Positions 34,636 to 38,644 of a stretch of DNA of 38,644 bases are shown in pieces. Below the pieces are notes generated by a model that worked only from the letters and a program-made list of their open reading frames with translations, did not search any database and had not been told where the DNA came from. Source of the DNA: Jaenimonas drosophilae (taxonomy: Eukaryota > Euglenozoa > Kinetoplastea > Trypanosomatida > Trypanosomatidae); assembly GCA_030849065.1 (NCBI GenBank), contig JASAON010001486.1, positions 1 through 38,644 of the forward strand, in the 5' to 3' direction. Both the position numbers and the translations under genes were made by a program. Numbering within the stretch: position 1 is the first letter of the stretch; the number at the start of each line of letters is the position of its first letter.

Positions 34636-36504
34636 ATGTCTGCCAATCCGCAGGAGAGTGAGGCTGTAGCCGAAGGGGAAGGCGAAATTATTCCGGTGAA
34701 ACCAAAAACAACACCGCTACCACGAAAGCAAGTGATTGCGTTGTCTATTGTTCTCATGACTGAATCCATTTGCTCAACAATGTTGTTGCCCTTTGTGGGG
34801 CTTTATGTGGCACACATTCAGAATTGGCCAACCGAGAAGGCTGGCTATACTTCTGGTATTCTCGTCGGGCTCTTTATGCTTGGTCAGGTGGTGAGCTGCA
34901 AACTTTGGGGCTATCTGAGTGATGTCTACGGGCGAAAAGTGCCACTGACAAGTGGACTGGTTGCTAGTGCCTGGTGTATGTTATTCTTTGGGCTAGCTCC
35001 AAACATTTATGTGTGTTGTATTCTTCGGTTCCTCCACGGCTTCTTTAATGGCAATGTGCTCATTGCCAAAACGATCATTGCGGATATTACCGACAAAACG
35101 AATGAAGCGCAGGGTTTTGCGTTGATCAGCATCACGTGGGGTGTTGGAACTCTCTTTGGTCCAGCAATTGGCGGATTTCTTTATGATCCTGCTCATAATC
35201 CAAAACTTCAGTGGATGCACTTTAGTGATGACGGCTTTTACGCTCACTACCCAGCCTTCTTGCCAAGTTTCGTCATTTTCCTGTACAGCTGCGGATCCAT
35301 TGTGGCGTGTGTGTTTTTTCTGAAGGAAACCAATCCACATCGACGTTCTGTACTCACTGCACCTGGTATTCGTTCTGTTTACAAGTTGGTGCACAAACCG
35401 ACACCTGCTCAGGACGTCACTGTTGCCGACACTCATCAAGAAACCGCTGCAGTTGACATCGTGGAGAACGTTGGGACAAGCTCCAGCAGCCAAGCCGCCT
35501 CGCCAAATGCAGTAGATCCCAACGCTGCTGAGAAACCAGCTCATCCTAAGAAGACGCAGCTCACTTATGCCCAGGCTATGCGTATTCCATCAATCCGAAA
35601 TATCACCATCTTCTACGTGCTCTTGGCAGGTTCGGATATGGTGTACAGTGAAATTTTACCTCTCTGGACCGTAGCTCCTTCCTCAGTGGGAGGGATGGAC
35701 CTCTTCTCTGATCAAGTGGGCATGCTCATCCTGGCCTACAGTGTTCCCTCCATTATTGCCAATGTTGAGTTCCACCGCATGTGCCGCCTCATGAAGAGCC
35801 ACCTCGTATTCTGGCGATTTTCTATTCTCATGTACAACTTCTCGATTCTCATGATTCCCTTCGGGGCCTCCATGTCACAGACAAAAGGATTCTGGTACGT
35901 GTTGATGGTTGGCGTCGTGCGGTGTATCGGGTGCTCCTGGAGTTACAGCCTCATTCACATGCTCACTGCCAAGAGCTCACCCCCTGGTTGTGTGGGCTCC
36001 GTCTATGGAATCAGTCAGTCCTGTGCATCCATGGTGCGTTGCGTTGTTCCCTTCATCGCAGCTCCACTCTTTGCCTGGTCCATCTCTGGGCGGACCTCCT
36101 TTCCCTTTAATTACTGGCTCATATTTCTGCTTGCGGTGACACCAACCTTCGCTTCGGTTTACATGAGCTACAACATGGAAATTGTTCCGTATGAAGAGAG
36201 AACGGAGATGGACGCGGAGGAAGTGGTTGTGGATGACGCACCCAACTCCGATGAGGATGAAGATGAGGCTGGAGCCACCTTCCTCTCACTCATGTCGTCC
36301 TTCTGTACAAACCCTATTCACGACACATTGATGAATGTGGATGAGATGGAGGCAGAAAATGCCATTGCACGAAGTATTGCCGGCTCCTGCCACGATGAAC
36401 GAACTAGACCCCTGTCAAGGCGTCAGCAGATGCTCCAAGAAGCAGCCAGTCATCAGCAGCGTGAGGAAGGTCGCGCGCTACACGAAGACGAGGATATCTG
36501 CTGA
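34636..36504 (+). CDS. MFS transporter 6 of the array, with C-terminal tail
   Basis: 622 residues. The acidic N-terminus ends KTTPLPRKQ before TM1. Motif A is WGYLSDVYGRKVP near residue 91. After TM4 comes IIADITDKTNEAQGF, then TWGVGTLFGPAIGGFLYDPAHNP, which member 7 shares. KETNPHRR closes TM6; the loop is short (about 80 residues, Ala/Pro/Asn-rich) and ends LTYAQAMRIPSIRN instead of the FGY form of members 1-5. After TM12 there is a cytosolic tail of about 110 residues: a strongly acidic stretch (DEDEDEA), then SSFCTNPIH, and near the end SHQQRE. Members 1-5 lack this tail. Substrate unknown; the tail may serve regulation or sorting, which is inference. Confidence 0.88.
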   Translation: MSANPQESEAVAEGEGEIIPVKPKTTPLPRKQVIALSIVLMTESICSTMLLPFVGLYVAHIQNWPTEKAGYTSGILVGLFMLGQVVSCKLWGYLSDVYGRKVPLTSGLVASAWCMLFFGLAPNIYVCCILRFLHGFFNGNVLIAKTIIADITDKTNEAQGFALISITWGVGTLFGPAIGGFLYDPAHNPKLQWMHFSDDGFYAHYPAFLPSFVIFLYSCGSIVACVFFLKETNPHRRSVLTAPGIRSVYKLVHKPTPAQDVTVADTHQETAAVDIVENVGTSSSSQAASPNAVDPNAAEKPAHPKKTQLTYAQAMRIPSIRNITIFYVLLAGSDMVYSEILPLWTVAPSSVGGMDLFSDQVGMLILAYSVPSIIANVEFHRMCRLMKSHLVFWRFSILMYNFSILMIPFGASMSQTKGFWYVLMVGVVRCIGCSWSYSLIHMLTAKSSPPGCVGSVYGISQSCASMVRCVVPFIAAPLFAWSISGRTSFPFNYWLIFLLAVTPTFASVYMSYNMEIVPYEERTEMDAEEVVVDDAPNSDEDEDEAGATFLSLMSSFCTNPIHDTLMNVDEMEAENAIARSIAGSCHDERTRPLSRRQQMLQEAASHQQREEGRALHEDEDIC

Positions 36505-36730
36505 AGGAGCTCTGACTAATGATTTCACTTGCAATTATCGATACGATTTCATACAAACATAACGTCTGAATGGCATGGCAGGTTGTGGTTGTGGAAAATA
36601 ATCTTTCTTTCACGGTGTATTGATGTACCCTGTATGGGGTTTACGCTCAGTGATACAGCTAAGCATGTTATGGTGCTGGAACGATGCTTTTACAATATCG
36701 CAGTGGCTTGGTGTACTACCTGATTCCGCA

Positions 36731-36783
36731 CCATCCTCTCCACTTTGTCTGACATTTAACGAGCCAAGAACACCAACTCTTAG
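36731..36783 (+). promoter_or_regulatory. Polypyrimidine tract and trans-splice acceptors for MFS 7
   Basis: A C/T-rich run at about 36731-36750 is followed by AG at 36762-36763 and by TTAG with the AG at 36782-36783, 14 bases before the ATG at 36798. Confidence 0.5.
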
Positions 36784-36797
36784 GAAATTCATTACCA

Positions 36798-38609
36798 ATG
36801 CCGGAGGAAACAGCGTCACCACAGCCTGCGGAGTCTGTGGCAGTGAAGCCAAAAGCCACCCCACTTCCCATGAAGCAAATGACAGCCCTCGCCATTGTGC
36901 TGCTTACAGAGCCATTGTGCTCAACAATGCTGTTCCCCTTTGTGGGCTTGTTGGTTGCTCACATCCAGCACATACCTCCTGAAGAATCCGGCTACACATC
37001 AGGTATCCTTATTGGATTGTTCATGCTTGGCCAAGTGGTGAGCGGCAAGCTGTGGGGGTTCGTGAGTGATCAATATGGTCGGAAGTACCCACTGATGTGT
37101 GGGCTCTTTGCAGGAGCATGGATGACGCTGCTCTTTGGTCTCTCGAAGAGCATTGTGCTGTGCTGCATTCTGCGCTTTCTTCACGGCTTCTTTAATGGTA
37201 ATGTGCTCATTGCAAAGGTGATCATTGCTGACGTTACTGACAAAACGAACGAAGCCAAAGGCTTTGCCGTTATGAACATTACGTGGGGAGTTGGAACCCT
37301 CTTTGGGCCTGCGATTGGCGGCTTCCTGTACGACCCCGCCCACAATCCTAAGCTTCGCTGGGCACACATTAGCGAAGATGGTTTCTTGGCGAACTACCCA
37401 GCATTTCTGCCCAGCTTGGTAATCTTTTTCTACACGATTGGTGCATTGGTGTACTGCATCTTCTACTTGGAGGAGACCAACCCACATGGAAAGCCCATTT
37501 GGTCGATGCCTGGCTTGAGACAGCTACACAGGTTCTTTACCAAGACTTCAAACGATGCTGGCCAGGTAACCATCACCAATACAACTGACCTGACTACGAC
37601 GTCGGTGGAGGTTGGTCCGATGACCGTTCCATCAGCCCTTCCCAGCAAGCCCAAGGCAAAGAAGATGACGTACATGGAGGCCATGCGTATTGCCCCTATT
37701 AGAAATCTAACCATTTTTTACATGCTGTTGGCAACGTCAGATATGATTTATAGCGAAATTCTTCCTCTGTGGTGCATTGCATCGGTGGAGGTGGGAGGAA
37801 TGGGTCTCTTCTCTGACGAAGTTGGCATGTTGGTGCTTTCCTACAGCGTTCCCTGCATCCTTGCCAACCTGCAGTTTCCGCGCATGTGCAAGACTCTGGG
37901 AAGCTACATTCTCTTTTGGCGTATATCCATCACAATTTACACCGTTTCCATGGAGTTGGTTCCATTTGGATCGAGCTTCCACTCCTCCTCTGTTGGGTTT
38001 TTCTACGTGCTCTTTTTTGGTGTCATCCGTCAAGTGGGCAGTTCATGGAGCTACAGCCTAATCAACATGCTTCCATCCAAATCTGCTCCACCGGGATGCG
38101 TCGGCGCAATCTACGGCATCACACAATCGTGTGCTTCCTTCGTACGGTGTGTTGTACCGTTTATAGCAGCCCCGCTCTTTGCGTGGTCTATTGACGCACA
38201 AAGGTCCTTTCCCTTTAACTTTTGGCTCCTCTTTCTCCTATCGGCCGTTCCTACGCTGATTACGATCTATATGAGCTTCCGCGTTCATATTTCTCCACGT
38301 GAGACCGATGAGAACAAGATTCAGGATGCTACTGTCCCATTACCACCAACGGTTCAGGATGATGTCAGTGAAGACATATCCATGTCTGGTGATGGCGAGG
38401 GATTGGAAATGGAAGAGTTTCGATCATTGGCTTCCTCCTTCTGCGCAACGTCTGTGCATGGTGGCTACATTGATGTTGAGGGAGCCGAAGCCAAAAACGA
38501 AGCGCGTCGGCAACGTGCTCTGGCCAAGCATATCATTCTTGAGGAATCACTCAGTCACCAGCAACGTGAAGATGAACGTGTGAGAATTGATGTGGATGCG
38601 ATGGTGTGA
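36798..38609 (+). CDS. MFS transporter 7 of the array, with C-terminal tail
   Basis: 603 residues, the paralogue closest to member 6. KATPLPMKQ precedes TM1, motif A is WGFVSDQYGRKYP near residue 87, and EETNPHGKP ends TM6. The TM6-TM7 loop is the shortest of the array (about 66 residues, Thr/Val-rich) and ends MTYMEAMRIAPIRN. The tail after TM12 is about 112 residues: acidic, then SSFCATSVHGGYIDVEGAEAKNEARRQ and SHQQREDERV, aligning with the tail of member 6 while the intervening residues differ. The complete coding region ends 35 bases before the window edge, so the array may continue to the right. Substrate unknown. Confidence 0.88.
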   Translation: MPEETASPQPAESVAVKPKATPLPMKQMTALAIVLLTEPLCSTMLFPFVGLLVAHIQHIPPEESGYTSGILIGLFMLGQVVSGKLWGFVSDQYGRKYPLMCGLFAGAWMTLLFGLSKSIVLCCILRFLHGFFNGNVLIAKVIIADVTDKTNEAKGFAVMNITWGVGTLFGPAIGGFLYDPAHNPKLRWAHISEDGFLANYPAFLPSLVIFFYTIGALVYCIFYLEETNPHGKPIWSMPGLRQLHRFFTKTSNDAGQVTITNTTDLTTTSVEVGPMTVPSALPSKPKAKKMTYMEAMRIAPIRNLTIFYMLLATSDMIYSEILPLWCIASVEVGGMGLFSDEVGMLVLSYSVPCILANLQFPRMCKTLGSYILFWRISITIYTVSMELVPFGSSFHSSSVGFFYVLFFGVIRQVGSSWSYSLINMLPSKSAPPGCVGAIYGITQSCASFVRCVVPFIAAPLFAWSIDAQRSFPFNFWLLFLLSAVPTLITIYMSFRVHISPRETDENKIQDATVPLPPTVQDDVSEDISMSGDGEGLEMEEFRSLASSFCATSVHGGYIDVEGAEAKNEARRQRALAKHIILEESLSHQQREDERVRIDVDAMV

Positions 38610-38644
38610 GTTCCAAAAAGTGCTTTGCTTATACACATGGATAG

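Larger units (their letters stand above)
23073..38609 (+). repeat. Tandem array of seven paralogous MFS transporter genes
   Basis: Seven related genes start at 23073, 24917, 26761, 28967, 31028, 34636 and 36798, with one unrelated gene (33097-34341) between the fifth and sixth. Shared features are the motif A form, NGNVLVAK-like TM4 segment, GGxLYDP after TM5, NxxCGS-like TM10-11 region and a final FAWSIS-like motif. By sequence they fall into a singleton plus pairs 2/3, 4/5 and 6/7. Confidence 0.9.

Noticed and set aside
34993..35544. Antisense open frame (183 codons) opposite MFS 6, with similar ones opposite MFS 3 and MFS 7
   Set aside because: The recurrence only reflects paralogy of the sense genes; the antisense products look like shadows of membrane-segment codons.
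23073..38609. Recent transfer of the MFS genes from bacteria
   Set aside because: The proteins resemble eukaryotic ZIFL/DHA1 carriers, codon use matches neighbours, and each gene has its own kinetoplastid-style splice signal.
1..38644. tRNA, rRNA, snoRNA, CRISPR, transposon or strand-switch region
   Set aside because: No tRNA-like boxes, rRNA-like sequence, regular spacer repeats, transposase or reverse transcriptase frames were seen, and all supported genes share one strand.

Overview
The window looks like nuclear DNA from a kinetoplastid flagellate (trypanosomatid or bodonid). Nineteen protein genes follow one another on the + strand with no convincing intron and gaps of about 100-420 bases. 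Most are preceded by a polypyrimidine run and an AG close to the first usable ATG, as expected for polycistronic transcription with spliced-leader trans-splicing. The gene set also fits: a large PPR protein, TYW4, PARG and a selenocysteine lyase. Base composition is moderate, unlike GC-rich Leishmania. I cannot name the species; a bodonid such as Bodo is one possibility. No tRNA, rRNA, CRISPR array, transposon or strand switch was found.

Left part (1-23,000), mostly single-copy housekeeping genes in order: a 5'-truncated PPR-repeat protein; TYW4 (methyltransferase, kelch and JmjC domains); dolichol kinase; a large coiled-coil protein of unknown function; poly(ADP-ribose) glycohydrolase with a PCNA-binding-type motif at its N-terminus; the TRAPP subunit TRAPPC1/Bet5; a pseudokinase; a small lysine/arginine-rich protein; the Paf1-complex subunit Leo1; selenocysteine lyase; and an unknown protein with a short Leo1-like segment. 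These do not form a functional operon. Neighbours share transcription, not pathway.

Right part (23,000-38,610): seven tandem genes for 12-TM major facilitator transporters resembling the DHA1/ZIFL type, interrupted once by a membrane-anchored alpha/beta hydrolase. By sequence they are one divergent member followed by three pairs (2/3, 4/5, 6/7). Pairs 2/3 and 4/5 carry stretches of about 276 and 331 bases that are nearly identical, bounded by clearly diverged sequence, which points to recent gene conversion. The loop between TM6 and TM7 varies from about 66 to 156 residues but lies between two conserved anchors. The last pair has an extra C-terminal tail with its own conserved motifs. This array is the most active and least explained part of the window.

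Starts were chosen as the first ATG after a plausible splice acceptor. Several reading frames stay open further upstream but only through GTG or TTG codons, which are not expected to initiate here.
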